DNA from: an uncultured SAR116 cluster alpha proteobacterium | Lineage (GTDB): Bacteria; Pseudomonadota; Alphaproteobacteria; Puniceispirillales; Puniceispirillaceae | Direction: 5' to 3' | Assembly (NCBI GenBank): GCA_902518965.1 | Contig: CABYIQ010000002.1 | Location: 62,001 to 126,000, forward strand | Length of the DNA stretch: 64,000 nt | Part shown: in pieces, positions 36,331 to 46,045 of the stretch | How positions within the stretch are numbered: position 1 is the stretch's first letter | Layout of the letters: each line of letters starts with the position of its first letter | Notes under the pieces: generated by a model | Seen by the model: only the letters and a program-made list of their open reading frames with translations | What the model was told of the DNA's origin: nothing | The model's database searches: none | Position numbers and translations under genes: made by a program

Positions 36331-37548
36331 TTGGCAACATTTTGGTATGTATCAAAGTATGTGTCTCCGCCGGCGGGGTCTTCTGTTGGCTCGAGGGGCT
36401 TTTATTTGCTTCGAGAAATTGCAGCGTTGGATAACCGCTGTGTAATTGTTACCTCAGACTCCAATGTGTTGGCAAAAACTCCGCAGTTCCAAGGTAAAAT
36501 GTTGGACCAACAAATCGATGGCATGCACATAAGGTGGCTCAGTACATTAAAATTCAAAAAAACTAAATCTTTAAGGCGAATTTTAAGCTGGTTGGATTTT
36601 GAACTTAAATTGTTTTTATTTGGTTCAAGGGGTTTGCCCAAGCCAGATGCCGTAATTGTCTCAAGTTTATCACTATTGACTATTCTCAATGGATTTTTAC
36701 TTCGACGGAAATACGGATGCAAGATTATATTTGAGATCAGAGATATATGGCCTTTGACACTGACAGCAGAAGGAAAATATTCTAAGCTTAATCCATTAAT
36801 AATTATTCTTAGCTTTATAGAGTTTATTGGGTACAAGTATTGTGACGAAATCGTTGGCACAATGCCAAATTTGCAACAACACGTTGATAAAGTTTTAAAT
36901 TATAAAAGGCATGTGCATTGCATTCCAATAGGATTTGACACTGATGCTTACAAATACCTGAATCAAAAACGGCCAAGCGATGTTATTCCGAAGATACCAA
37001 AGGGTAAATTTTTAATCGGATATATCGGGTCAATAGGTGTTTCAAATGCTCTCGATCAGCTTTTTCAGGCCGCTCAGCAAACCATAGATGAAGAACAAAT
37101 TCACTACCTAGTTGTTGGGACTGGCGACTTGGAGCATTCATACAAACTTAAATACCAAAATCTAAGTAATGTGACTTTTCATCCAAAAATATCAAAAGAG
37201 CAAGTTCCACAAGTTTTGGAGAAATGCGACGTCCTTTATTTTGCAACCCACCCTTCAGAAGTCTGGAATTATGGTCAATCGTTGAATAAACTTGTAGAAT
37301 ATATGCTGGCAGGAAAGCCGATAATTGGCTCATATACCGGTTATCAAAGCATGCTCAATGAGGCAAATTGTGGCGTTTTTATTCCGTCTGGTGATGTAAG
37401 TGCACTAGTCGCGCAGATTGTTGCATTTTCAAAATTTCAAAAAACTGAACTTTCAAGGATGGGGGATCGCGGAAAAAGCTGGATAAATCAACACAGAACA
37501 TACCGCAAACTTGGTTTGCGGTATCTGAATGAGGTTCTCTTAAAATGA
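36331..37548 (+). CDS. GT4-family glycosyltransferase, WbuB-like
   Basis: 405-aa GT-B enzyme. ATFWYVSKYVSPPAGSSVGSR start, IFEIRDIWPLTL, CIPIGFDTDAYKYL, IGYIGSIGVSNALDQL, and LNKLVEYMLAGKPIIGS at the donor site. These are typical of WbuB/WcaI-like transferases acting on FucNAc- or QuiNAc-type sugars. The start is the TTG at 36331, two bases after the fusion-gene stop, because the homologous opening lies right there. About 175 bases without a recognised gene follow. Confidence 0.85.
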   Translation: MATFWYVSKYVSPPAGSSVGSRGFYLLREIAALDNRCVIVTSDSNVLAKTPQFQGKMLDQQIDGMHIRWLSTLKFKKTKSLRRILSWLDFELKLFLFGSRGLPKPDAVIVSSLSLLTILNGFLLRRKYGCKIIFEIRDIWPLTLTAEGKYSKLNPLIIILSFIEFIGYKYCDEIVGTMPNLQQHVDKVLNYKRHVHCIPIGFDTDAYKYLNQKRPSDVIPKIPKGKFLIGYIGSIGVSNALDQLFQAAQQTIDEEQIHYLVVGTGDLEHSYKLKYQNLSNVTFHPKISKEQVPQVLEKCDVLYFATHPSEVWNYGQSLNKLVEYMLAGKPIIGSYTGYQSMLNEANCGVFIPSGDVSALVAQIVAFSKFQKTELSRMGDRGKSWINQHRTYRKLGLRYLNEVLLK

Positions 37549-37723
37549 TATTACTGCTTAAAATTTCCTAAATTAGGAACTGAGCCCGTTTTTCATTATA
37601 TCAATAGGTTAGGGATAATCTTTTTTTGCGCTAACAGTGTTGAAAAAATTAATACCCTGGCGCTCAGTCGAGATATCCAAAAAAGGGCGTGGACACAAGA
37701 CACTCTAATCGGACCTAAGCATT

Positions 37724-38698
37724 ATGAAAAAATCAAAACAAGTATCAACAACTGGCTGTGTTATATGTCGATCGATTAACATAGAAAGTTTGGAAATGTA
37801 TAAACATCATTGGATCTTTTGCAGTAAATGTGAAAATGCATCTCAATTACCACGTGAAACCTACCCCTTGGAATTTTTGATCAAAATTTGGAATTTCCCT
37901 TTTCTGGGTCAAATACTTTCTAAATTCCCATTTGCGAATACTATAAAAGAACACATGCAATATTTTGGCAAAAGGCTCGCTGCTGAGGAACTTTACGACC
38001 AATATTTAAGCGACGGAAACATCAACATTTCTGGCACCGCATGGGAAGGTATTCCAGAACAAATTCAGGATCTGCTGCGCAAGAATGATATTTCTTTATC
38101 GACTAAGCGAGTTCTTGATATAAGTGCAGGCCCAGGATTTGTTGCAAAAGAAATTCAAAAGAAATGTAAAGAGATAGTCGCTACCGAATTGAGTCCTAAT
38201 ACCGTTTCTAGAATGAATTCACTATTGGATTTGCCCACTGTAAAGTTCGATTTTAATGCGGAAAAATTGAGCAAAAAATTTGACCAAAAATTTGACCTTG
38301 TAATGATGAGGCATTCGATAAACTTTTGCAACAACGTTGAAGATTTTGCTGTTGAGTTAAGTAAGATTACAAATCCAGGTGCCGTAGTCTTGTTATCGTT
38401 TGTTTCTCCCACGCTCGCCTCTTGCCTTAGGTGGCAGTTCGAGGATTATATATACTCTTTCCTATTTTCAAAAAATTACTTAGAGCAAGTATTTTATAAG
38501 AGGGGATTTGTAGTTGCCTCTTGTGAAATTAAGAGCAGAAGATTTTTTTGGTCGGGTAAACTCTTTTTCCTACCATTTTTGTTGTTTTATTTATTTGTAA
38601 ATGTTTTTAAAAAAATCGACAGAAGTTTAAAACCAAAAAACGTTACGATGCTCTTCTATAAAACAGTCGATACAAACACATCACAAGCTGACCAATAA
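37724..38698 (+). CDS. Class I SAM methyltransferase with N-terminal zinc-ribbon
   Basis: 324-aa protein. CVICRS and CSKCEN in the first 40 residues form a CxxC...CxxC ribbon, as in SAM-dependent methyltransferases of sugar loci. The SAM site is VLDISAGPGFVAKEI (about 128-142), with ATELSP as motif II and FDLVMMRHSINF. A C-terminal hydrophobic run (FFLPFLLFYLFVNVF) may attach it to the membrane. Substrate probably a sugar or the growing glycan; not determinable. About 300 AT-rich bases before the convergent cysNC hold no recognised gene. Confidence 0.78.
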   Translation: MKKSKQVSTTGCVICRSINIESLEMYKHHWIFCSKCENASQLPRETYPLEFLIKIWNFPFLGQILSKFPFANTIKEHMQYFGKRLAAEELYDQYLSDGNINISGTAWEGIPEQIQDLLRKNDISLSTKRVLDISAGPGFVAKEIQKKCKEIVATELSPNTVSRMNSLLDLPTVKFDFNAEKLSKKFDQKFDLVMMRHSINFCNNVEDFAVELSKITNPGAVVLLSFVSPTLASCLRWQFEDYIYSFLFSKNYLEQVFYKRGFVVASCEIKSRRFFWSGKLFFLPFLLFYLFVNVFKKIDRSLKPKNVTMLFYKTVDTNTSQADQ

Positions 38699-38994
38699 GT
38701 AGCCCTACAAATTGACTGCAAAGAAATATACAGAGACTTTACTTATTGAGAAAAAATAGGGACGAAAAAGTGAGTTAGAAAAACCAACCAAAAAATAACC
38801 ACTTACAAAGTGATTTTTACTTTCTGTTTTTAAGGCATAAACTTTGATAAAGGGCTTAAGTACGAACAAAAGGATAAAAACAGATACTAATATTTTTTAT
38901 TTTGAGATTTTGCTTTAAATAGTATCTACTTCACTTTTGCTTGCTAAATCGAGTGAGCAATATCGTGTTCACAACATAAAGCTTAAAAATAAAT

Positions 38995-40881
38995 TCATTT
39001 AAAATTAATAAACGCCATTATCTGCTCTACTGCTTGTTCGACAGACTTTTCTGTGGTTTTGATGTGAAGCTCAGGTGTTAATGGAGGCTCGTATGGACTT
39101 CCTATACCTGTAAAGTTTGGAATTTCACCACGCCGTGCTTTTTTATATAGACCTTTAGTATCACGCAATTCAGCTACTTCAAGTGGCGTATCAATAAAAA
39201 TCTCAAAAAACTCCTCTTCCTCAAACAGCTGACGCACCATGTCGCGCTCTGCTTTAAAAGGTGAAATAAAGGCTGTAAGCACTACAACACCGGCATCAAC
39301 CATTAGCTTGGCTACCTCACCAGCTCGTCTGATATTCTCTACCCGGTCTGCAGCTGTAAATCCAAGGTCGCTATTTAGGCCATGTCGTACATTATCGCCA
39401 TCAAGTAGGTACGTGCGTATACCGCGTGAGTGAAGTATCTTTTCTAGCGCATTAGCGATGGATGATTTTCCAGAGCCTGATAAACCCGTAAACCATAGTA
39501 CTTGGCTATTATGCCCGTTAAGTTTTCGTCTAGATATTTTATTGATCTCGAGTTTCTGACCGTGAATATTTGTGGCACGCCGGAGTGCAAATTCAATCAT
39601 GCCAGCAGCAACAGTTTGGTTGCTCATTCGATCAATTAATATAAAAGCACCCATCGATGGACATTTGTGATAACTTTCAAATGCAATTGGGCGGTCTGTT
39701 TTCAATGTAATTACATAAAGTTCATTGAACTGCAGTTCTGCCGCAGAAAGATTCTCCAAGTTATTTATGTTGACCTTGTGTTTAATAGATGTAATCTGCG
39801 CGTTTACTAACGAAGCTCCCAGTTTCAAGAAAAAGCTTCGGCCGACATATCCTGAATATCTATCCATCCAAACAAGTTTCACCTCAAATTGGTCTGAGAC
39901 CTCGCACGGTGCGTCTTTAGCTACTATTACATCGCCACGCGACACATCGATCTCCTTATCGAGAGTCAATGTCACAGCCCTATCATGCTGAGCTGATTGT
40001 AAATGTTCTTTGAAAAGAATAATCTCTTTAATGGTCGCAGTTTCACTTGAGGGTAAAACACGAATTTTTTGGCCAACATTTACTGTCCCAGCCTCAACTG
40101 TTCCAGAAAAGCCTCTAAAGTCTGTATTTGAACGAGTTACCCATTGAACTGGAAATCTAAGCGGATACTTAATTCTAGAATTATTCGTATCAACAATTTC
40201 CAAAAACCCAAGAAGTGTCGGACCTTGATACCAGCTCATATAGCTCGACCGCTTAATAATGTTATCTCCCTTCAAGGCAGATATTGGAATCGCTAATGTC
40301 TGCTCGAATTGGAGTGCATCTGCAAAATTTTTATATTCCTCCGAAATTTGATCAAAAACTTCCTTACTGTATTCAACTAAATCCATTTTGTTGATTGCAA
40401 TCACAACCTTTCGAATGCCAAGCGTTGAGCAGATCAGCGAATGACGCCGGGTCTGCGTTAACACACCTTGGCGAGCATCAATCAAAATTACTGCTACGTC
40501 TGCTGTTGATGCTCCGGTTACCATGTTGCGCGTATATTGTTCATGCCCAGGAGTGTCTGCAACTATAAATTTCCTCTGGTCTGTGGCAAAAAATCGGTAA
40601 GCAACGTCGATTGTAATACCTTGCTCTCGTTCAGAAGTAAGACCATCTACTAAGAGGGCAAAATCGATGCTGTCGCCTTGGGTTCTCGCCTTTTTTGAGT
40701 CAAGTTGAAGATAGGTTAACTGATCATCAAAGATCGATTGAGCTTCAAAGAGCATTCTGCCAATTAGCGTGCTCTTGCCATCATCAACACTGCCGCAAGT
40801 AATAAAGCGCAAGGTGCCTAGGTTTGCTTGCGCTTCAAGGTACTGCTTCACCTTATCGACAGCTTCCAATGCTAGTGTCAT
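38995..40881 (-). CDS. cysN: Sulfate adenylyltransferase subunit 1 / APS kinase (CysNC)
   Basis: Bifunctional sulfate-activating enzyme. The N-terminal GTPase (CysN) has [24 protein letters not shown] and NKMDLVEYS. Then comes beta-barrel material, and a C-terminal APS kinase (CysC) with [17 protein letters not shown] and [11 protein letters not shown]. It makes APS and then PAPS together with CysD. At 628 aa it is the NodQ-like fused form. Its ATG overlaps the CysD stop by 1 base, giving cysD-cysNC transcription. No sulfotransferase was recognised in the window, so the PAPS may serve assimilation or glycan sulfation elsewhere. Confidence 0.95.
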   Translation of the reverse strand: MTLALEAVDKVKQYLEAQANLGTLRFITCGSVDDGKSTLIGRMLFEAQSIFDDQLTYLQLDSKKARTQGDSIDFALLVDGLTSEREQGITIDVAYRFFATDQRKFIVADTPGHEQYTRNMVTGASTADVAVILIDARQGVLTQTRRHSLICSTLGIRKVVIAINKMDLVEYSKEVFDQISEEYKNFADALQFEQTLAIPISALKGDNIIKRSSYMSWYQGPTLLGFLEIVDTNNSRIKYPLRFPVQWVTRSNTDFRGFSGTVEAGTVNVGQKIRVLPSSETATIKEIILFKEHLQSAQHDRAVTLTLDKEIDVSRGDVIVAKDAPCEVSDQFEVKLVWMDRYSGYVGRSFFLKLGASLVNAQITSIKHKVNINNLENLSAAELQFNELYVITLKTDRPIAFESYHKCPSMGAFILIDRMSNQTVAAGMIEFALRRATNIHGQKLEINKISRRKLNGHNSQVLWFTGLSGSGKSSIANALEKILHSRGIRTYLLDGDNVRHGLNSDLGFTAADRVENIRRAGEVAKLMVDAGVVVLTAFISPFKAERDMVRQLFEEEEFFEIFIDTPLEVAELRDTKGLYKKARRGEIPNFTGIGSPYEPPLTPELHIKTTEKSVEQAVEQIMAFINFK

Positions 40882-42392
40882 CAGAAGTAACCCTCTTGCT
40901 TTTTTCTCTCCATTGAAGCACTGGAGTCACTGTCAATAGCTCGTCCTTGCCGTTCACTGGTCCGTGCGCAAAGCAGCTCTAAAATAATGCTCGCTAGGTC
41001 ATCCGCTTCGGACTCAATAGCACCTGTTAAGGGGTAGCACCCGAGAGTGCGAAAACGGATCTTTTTCAGTTGAATAATCTCGTCTTTATCGAGTGGTAGC
41101 CGATCATCATCCACCATCATCAGCATACCATTGCGTTTGATTACAGGACGCTCTGATGCAAAGTAAAGTGGCACAATTGGGATTTGCTCACGATAAATGT
41201 ATTGCCAGATGTCGAGTTCAGTCCAGTTGGAGAGCGGAAATACACGGATTGAGTCACCTGAGTTTTTCCTACCATTATAGAGATTCCAAAGTTCTGGGCG
41301 TTGGTTTTTTGGATCCCAGCGATGGGATGAGTTCCTGAAAGAAAAGATGCGCTCCTTTGCGCGACTCTTTTCTTCATCGCGCCGTGCTCCTCCAAAAGCC
41401 ACATCAAACTTGTAATGATCGAGCGCCATTTTTAGTGACTGGGTCTTCATTATGTCGGTATGCAACGCCGAACCATGATCAAACGGATTGATATTATTCG
41501 ACACGCCCTCAGGATTTATGTGCACTAGGAGTTCCATCTTAGATTCTTGCGCAATATAATCTCTGAAGTCATACATCGTTTGGAACTTCCAAAGCGTATC
41601 AACGTGAAGCATAGGGAAAGGTGGTGGGCTTGGATAAAAGGCCTTGCGCGCCAAGTGCAACAACACAGATGAGTCTTTGCCCACTGAATATAACATTACA
41701 GGATTATCTGCATCCGCCATCACTTCACGGAAAATATGCATAGCCTCTGCTTCAAGCCTGTCTAGGTGCGTGAACTGATTTTTGATGTTCACATTCATAT
41801 TTGGACTAACGCTTTGCAAAATATCGACCTGTCCATGTGAATAAACCTCAAGCGTTACGGTGAGCGACCCTACAGGGAGTCTTACTACACGTTGGCTTCC
41901 TAATTTTCTAACAAGTTGCCGCAATAGTTCGACGATTGCCCCTGATGGAATCATCACGACATCTTTTTTTTCAAAAGCACAGAGTTTGATAAGAGCGGCC
42001 TGAAGTGAACCCACACGGTCACTGCTTAAATTGAGGTTCACCCATCGACGACCACCGCGAGCATCATTAAGGGCCAAAAAATGCTCTTCGTTGTTATCAG
42101 ATGAAAGCATCTGAGCAAACAGGATGAGTTTTCTCTTTTTGCGAGCAGAGCCAACTAATTGATCAAAAACCAAGTGTTTGGCTGGTCGACCATGTTCATC
42201 AGTGAGGGAGGAATAGTTAAGTTGCTCAAATTTCAGTGTGCTTCTATTGATTTCTCGTTCAGCAGCTTTTCTGCTAGCATTATCACATTTTTGGAATAAA
42301 GCTTCAGCTACAGTGCTAACTGTTAAGACAGCAGGGAGAGGGCTTGAATAGAACAACTGGTAAAATTTGTCTTTTTTTTCACATTTTACCAT
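40881..42392 (-). CDS. cysD: Sulfate adenylyltransferase subunit 2 CysD with 200-aa N-terminal extension
   Basis: ATP sulfurylase small subunit. Residues about 205-503 are a standard Cys[20 protein letters not shown]-loop-like YSVGKDSSV (235-243), [31 protein letters not shown] and the C-terminal [20 protein letters not shown]. The first 200 residues are not part of usual CysD (about 300 aa) and I do not recognise them. The ATG at 42392 has an AGGT element close upstream. The internal Met199 (41798) has none, so the long form is favoured. Shares an operon with cysNC. Confidence 0.93.
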   Translation of the reverse strand: MVKCEKKDKFYQLFYSSPLPAVLTVSTVAEALFQKCDNASRKAAEREINRSTLKFEQLNYSSLTDEHGRPAKHLVFDQLVGSARKKRKLILFAQMLSSDNNEEHFLALNDARGGRRWVNLNLSSDRVGSLQAALIKLCAFEKKDVVMIPSGAIVELLRQLVRKLGSQRVVRLPVGSLTVTLEVYSHGQVDILQSVSPNMNVNIKNQFTHLDRLEAEAMHIFREVMADADNPVMLYSVGKDSSVLLHLARKAFYPSPPPFPMLHVDTLWKFQTMYDFRDYIAQESKMELLVHINPEGVSNNINPFDHGSALHTDIMKTQSLKMALDHYKFDVAFGGARRDEEKSRAKERIFSFRNSSHRWDPKNQRPELWNLYNGRKNSGDSIRVFPLSNWTELDIWQYIYREQIPIVPLYFASERPVIKRNGMLMMVDDDRLPLDKDEIIQLKKIRFRTLGCYPLTGAIESEADDLASIILELLCARTSERQGRAIDSDSSASMERKKQEGYF

Positions 42393-43309
42393 ATTTACCT
42401 GCAGAATATTAAAGTTTGTAACTCAAAATTTTACTAGCTTTACAAAAATGCATATTGCGACAATAAAATATAGAAAAAGTCACTTTTGTCAATTTCATGT
42501 TTTGATAAAGAATTTTTGATGTTTTGTTGAAAAAAATTGTAATGTCCCAACTTCTGATTGCAAAAAATATGACTTTCATTTTGATAAAGATGTTTATAAC
42601 TGCTGGACTGAAATTTTAAATTTCAAAAATTGCAAAACGCAGCAATAAATTTGGGGACTAATAATACCCCTATCTCTGACCACGTTATTTGTTATTACAT
42701 GGGTGCACTTTGAGTGAGTATCTAAGGCCAAAATTGGCAAGCACTTGACCTAAACATTGTTTTGCTCAGCCCCAACAATACCAATGTTTATCCTCTTCCC
42801 TCTGTTAATTGCTTCGTTTAGATTTTATGTTGCATTGGTGGGTACTATTCTAATTACAGTTTTGTGCCTTTAGGTCTTTCATGTCTTTCACGAATTAATT
42901 GGATTTCGAATTTTGTGACAGATTGTTCTAATTTTCTGAAAATTGAGAAATGCAATGGGTCCAAATTATTAATCGGGTGGACAGGATAGCGGCTTTTTTG
43001 ACGCCAACCACATTGCCTAATTTACCGATGCAGAGGCGAGAAAGCTGTTTTCAAAACTTTGCACCGACCAGCAGATAAAAAGCTCATACAGTTGCCACTG
43101 GAGAAAGCAACAAAGACCTTTCCGCTGCGCCTTAATTTATTGGTCTGACTTAATGGGAATAAAGGCCAGCGAAAGGTTCAATTTCGCGCACCGCAATAAA
43201 CAAAAAACGCAGGCAGCGTTTTGTGCAGTTGGCGAAATTATTCATGGGTTAAAATACCATCACCCTAGGTACCACTCATTACTCCATCTAAATGTGGAAC
43301 ACACAAGTT
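42393..43309 (+). other. 900-bp AT-rich gap with a possible transposase relic
   Basis: No intact gene is seen between the divergent-upstream side of cysD and the end of the minus-strand operon. The first 500 bases are very AT-rich and presumably hold the cysDNC promoter. The last part contains the possible transposase remnant listed separately. Confidence 0.5.
42985..43210 (+). mobile_element. Possible decayed IS1595-type transposase fragment
   Basis: Reading in the frame of 43000 gives DANHIA, stop, then FTDAEARKLFSKLC and, further on, SCHWRKQQRPFRCAL. This resembles the opening FTDxxAAxxxLExxxWP and the zinc-ribbon/YRCxxC region of IS1595-family transposases, with a probable CAA to TAA change and degenerate cysteines. 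No terminal repeats were identified. The evidence is slight. Confidence 0.3.
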
Positions 43310-44539
43310 CTAGGCTGAAGGAATATATAATGCGTGAATATCAGATAACTGCGGTATTGGAAAAAATTTTGTGACTTTACTGGTTTCATCAACCATGTAG
43401 ATGCCAGTATCTATCGAAATATTATGGCTGCTGCCCTCTACGCGGTGAATATGGCGGTGCATGCTGTGACCGACAAAGAAAAATTCGTTATCGTAAGCTA
43501 AGCCCCTGACAAATCCATTCAATTTTATAATTGTTTTCCATGTGCCACAATTTACTGTCCCTCTCATGGAGTCACAATAAAAAAAGTTTTCGCCAATTAT
43601 CATAGGATTATGCGGCATCCATCGGTCTCTTAGAACCGGATTTTTAAATTCAAGAGAATCGATATCGAACTCAATAATACCGCCATCATATAATCCAAGT
43701 CTCCAGTTTCCTGAAATAGAAAACATCGAAACATATAAAGAATCATCTATAACACAGAGATCGTTTATGTGATGCTGAGCAATGCCTAATTTTTCAAATT
43801 TTTTCGATAAAGAAATTTCTTCAACTTTTCTATGATTGTTCGCATCATAAATTCCAATTGAATCATGGCCAGTAAAACTTATAAAAATAAGTTCCCTCGT
43901 TGGGCAGAAAGCGATACCATGCGGTCGCGTTTTTTGAGGCAACTCAATTATATCAATAGTTGAAAATTTTTCGTCAAGAATTCGAATACCCACCATGTCA
44001 TCGATAAGATATTTGCAACCTTTGCCATCAACAATACTATGGCATAAACCATTGATGATTTTTTTTAGTTCTCCGGAGCTGGTGTTGTATTTATAAAAAC
44101 CACCACCACGTTCTAAATTGCCTTCGAGATAACTGTCTGAACAAGCAATATACAGAGTTTGGTCATGAGAGGTTACCTTAGATATTGAATTGAAATCTTT
44201 TAGTGAGGGTGTAATGCAAAAATGTTTTCCGGGAATTAACCCATAGTTTTGTAACTGCGTAGTGACTTCATAAAATGCAGACGTTGTAATTATTATAAAT
44301 ATATCATCCCATGTTTCCTCTTTTAGTTTATCAGGGTGATAGATTTTTAATCCTTTCTCAATCTCGCCTTGTTCGTATTTGCTATTGTCTACAGCATAAT
44401 CCCCATCGTTTGTTAGGTAATTTAGAGTTTTGCCCATCCAGGTTCCTCTGCCAAAAAATATAATTCTTTTGCCTTTCCCCCTTTGGTTTATTTCATTCCA
44501 ACTCAACCATAGCTTATTTACCAATTCAGAATCTTCCAT
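43310..44539 (-). CDS. Unrecognised protein with possible beta-propeller C-terminus
   Basis: About 409 aa. The first 130 residues include RIIFFGRGTWMGKTLNYL and DIFIIITTSAFYEVTTQL, resembling the nucleotide-fold front domain of sugar-tailoring proteins. The remainder has repeated blade-like segments (LYIACSDSYLEGN, LIFISFTGHDSIGIYD, LYVSMFSISGNWRLGLYDGG, FFVGHSMHRHIHR) suggesting a beta-propeller of the DUF4915 type. Function unknown. It ends the wbpG-hisH-hisF operon. I take ATG 44539 with GAGA upstream; the frame is open to a TTG at 44614 with no site. Confidence 0.65.
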   Translation of the reverse strand: MEDSELVNKLWLSWNEINQRGKGKRIIFFGRGTWMGKTLNYLTNDGDYAVDNSKYEQGEIEKGLKIYHPDKLKEETWDDIFIIITTSAFYEVTTQLQNYGLIPGKHFCITPSLKDFNSISKVTSHDQTLYIACSDSYLEGNLERGGGFYKYNTSSGELKKIINGLCHSIVDGKGCKYLIDDMVGIRILDEKFSTIDIIELPQKTRPHGIAFCPTRELIFISFTGHDSIGIYDANNHRKVEEISLSKKFEKLGIAQHHINDLCVIDDSLYVSMFSISGNWRLGLYDGGIIEFDIDSLEFKNPVLRDRWMPHNPMIIGENFFYCDSMRGTVNCGTWKTIIKLNGFVRGLAYDNEFFFVGHSMHRHIHRVEGSSHNISIDTGIYMVDETSKVTKFFPIPQLSDIHALYIPSA

Positions 44540-44632
44540 GCCAATCTCGATATATAAAATGTTAGTAAGTCTGCTTAATTGAGAGTACCTATTTCTAGCA
44601 AATTGATACCTCAAGTGGTTTTAGCTATTTAT

Positions 44633-45394
44633 CTATGTTTTGCGCACAGGTATACCATTTTTTGCAAGATAGTCTCTCGCTTCAGCTGGTGTCTGTTCTG
44701 TAAAATGAAAAATACTAGCAGCTGCAACAGCTGATGCACCACCATTTTGAATCACGTCCAGCATATGTTCAAAATTACCAGCGCCTCCAGAAGCTATTAC
44801 GGGTATGGATACTGCGGTAGAAATGTTTTTAGTTAACTCTGTATCATAACCGAGCATACTTCCGTCTCGCTCAATAGATGTTAAAAGGATCTCACCAACG
44901 CCGAGTTCTTCGAGCCGTTTCGCCCATGAGATAGGGTCTAATCCTGTAGATTTTTTTCCACAGTGACTAAAGCATTCATGATTTCCGGCGTCATTTCTTT
45001 TAACGTCAATACTAGCAACGATGCACTGTGATCCATAACGAGCAGAAGCTTCACGAATGAATTCAGGTTCACTGTAGGCAAATGTATTTATCGCAACTTT
45101 ATCTGCCCCAGAAAGTAATAGTTTTCGAATAACTTCAATATTGGTTACCCCTCCGCCATATGTTAATGGAACAAAACATTCATCACATAATTCAGAAATA
45201 GTAAGATAATCAGGCTCTCTTTTTTCATCTGTCGCTGACACATCTAGTAATACAAGCTCATCAACATCGCGTGCGTTATAAACTTTAATCGATGGCATCA
45301 CGCTCCCTACTTGACGCCAACTATCAAAAGCCTGCCCCTTTACCAAATTCAAGGTCTTCCATAATAAAGTGGGTATTATTCGAACTTTTAACAT
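44633..45394 (-). CDS. HisF-like ammonia-channelling partner, copy B
   Basis: 253-aa TIM-barrel of the WbpG-associated HisF type. PLTYGGGVTNIE, KVAINTFAYSEPEF, ASIDVKRND, GVGEILLTSIERDGSMLGYD and VIASGGAGNFEHML are conserved. As in copy A the first HisF catalytic Asp is missing: IIPTLLWKTLNLVKG. The extra segment FDSWRQVGSVMPSIKVYNA is typical of this subgroup. It starts seven bases after hisH copy 3 on the minus strand. Histidine synthesis is therefore not its expected job. Confidence 0.9.
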   Translation of the reverse strand: MLKVRIIPTLLWKTLNLVKGQAFDSWRQVGSVMPSIKVYNARDVDELVLLDVSATDEKREPDYLTISELCDECFVPLTYGGGVTNIEVIRKLLLSGADKVAINTFAYSEPEFIREASARYGSQCIVASIDVKRNDAGNHECFSHCGKKSTGLDPISWAKRLEELGVGEILLTSIERDGSMLGYDTELTKNISTAVSIPVIASGGAGNFEHMLDVIQNGGASAVAAASIFHFTEQTPAEARDYLAKNGIPVRKT

Positions 45395-45401
45395 AATTTT
45401 T

Positions 45402-46016
45402 TTATATTTTTAAGTAGTTCTCAATTATCCTGAGGCCAGCTTTCGAACTCTTCTCAGGGTGAAATTGGGCTCCGTATACTGACTCTTTTCTGACAATTGA
45501 TACAAATTGCCCGCAGTAAGGCGTCGTTGCTACGATATATTCATCCTCTTTTGGAATGAAATGATAACTATGCACAAAATAACAATCGGTCCCTTGAGCC
45601 ACTCCCTCTATCAACGGGTCGTTTCGATGAAATTCAATTTCATTCCAGCCAACATGCGGTATCCTAATGTCAGGTGCATTAGCTTTAAGTGGCTCTACCA
45701 CACCTCCAATCAAGTCAAGTCCAGATGTTTCGTGTCCTTCATAACTTACGGTAGCTAATAATTGCATTCCTAAGCATATACCAAAAATACTTTTGCCATC
45801 TTCCAAAATAGCTTTTCGTAAGACATCAACCCAACCGGTCTTGTTCAAAGAAAACATGCCATCTGGAAAGGCGCCCACTCCAGGCAATATAATTTTATTT
45901 GCCTTCTTAATGTCTTCTGGATATTGCGTTATAATTGGTGTTGCACCACGCTCTTCTATTACACGGCGCACGGAACCGATGTTCCCCATTCCATAATCAA
46001 CGATCAATACATTCAT
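45402..46016 (-). CDS. HisH-like class I glutaminase, copy 3
   Basis: Complete HisH-type glutaminase: VLIVDYGMGNIGSVRRVI, ILPGVGAFPDGM, nucleophile FGICLGMQLLATVSYE, RIPHVGWNEIEFH and GAQFHPEKSSKAG. All triad residues are present, unlike copies 1 and 2 which vary around the nucleophile. I use ATG 46016, which gives the family-typical opening. A GTG at 46049 overlaps the wbpG stop (GTGA) and would add 11 residues; translation coupling makes it possible. It lies between WbpG and HisF in the canonical order. Confidence 0.9.
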   Translation of the reverse strand: MNVLIVDYGMGNIGSVRRVIEERGATPIITQYPEDIKKANKIILPGVGAFPDGMFSLNKTGWVDVLRKAILEDGKSIFGICLGMQLLATVSYEGHETSGLDLIGGVVEPLKANAPDIRIPHVGWNEIEFHRNDPLIEGVAQGTDCYFVHSYHFIPKEDEYIVATTPYCGQFVSIVRKESVYGAQFHPEKSSKAGLRIIENYLKI

Positions 46017-46045
46017 TTTTTTTAAAATCCCACAAAAATTTTCTA

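Noticed and set aside
37559-37750. Open frame overlapping the start of the methyltransferase in another phase
   Set aside because: Reads without stops for about 60 codons, but matches no family I know and conflicts with the clearly better methyltransferase frame.
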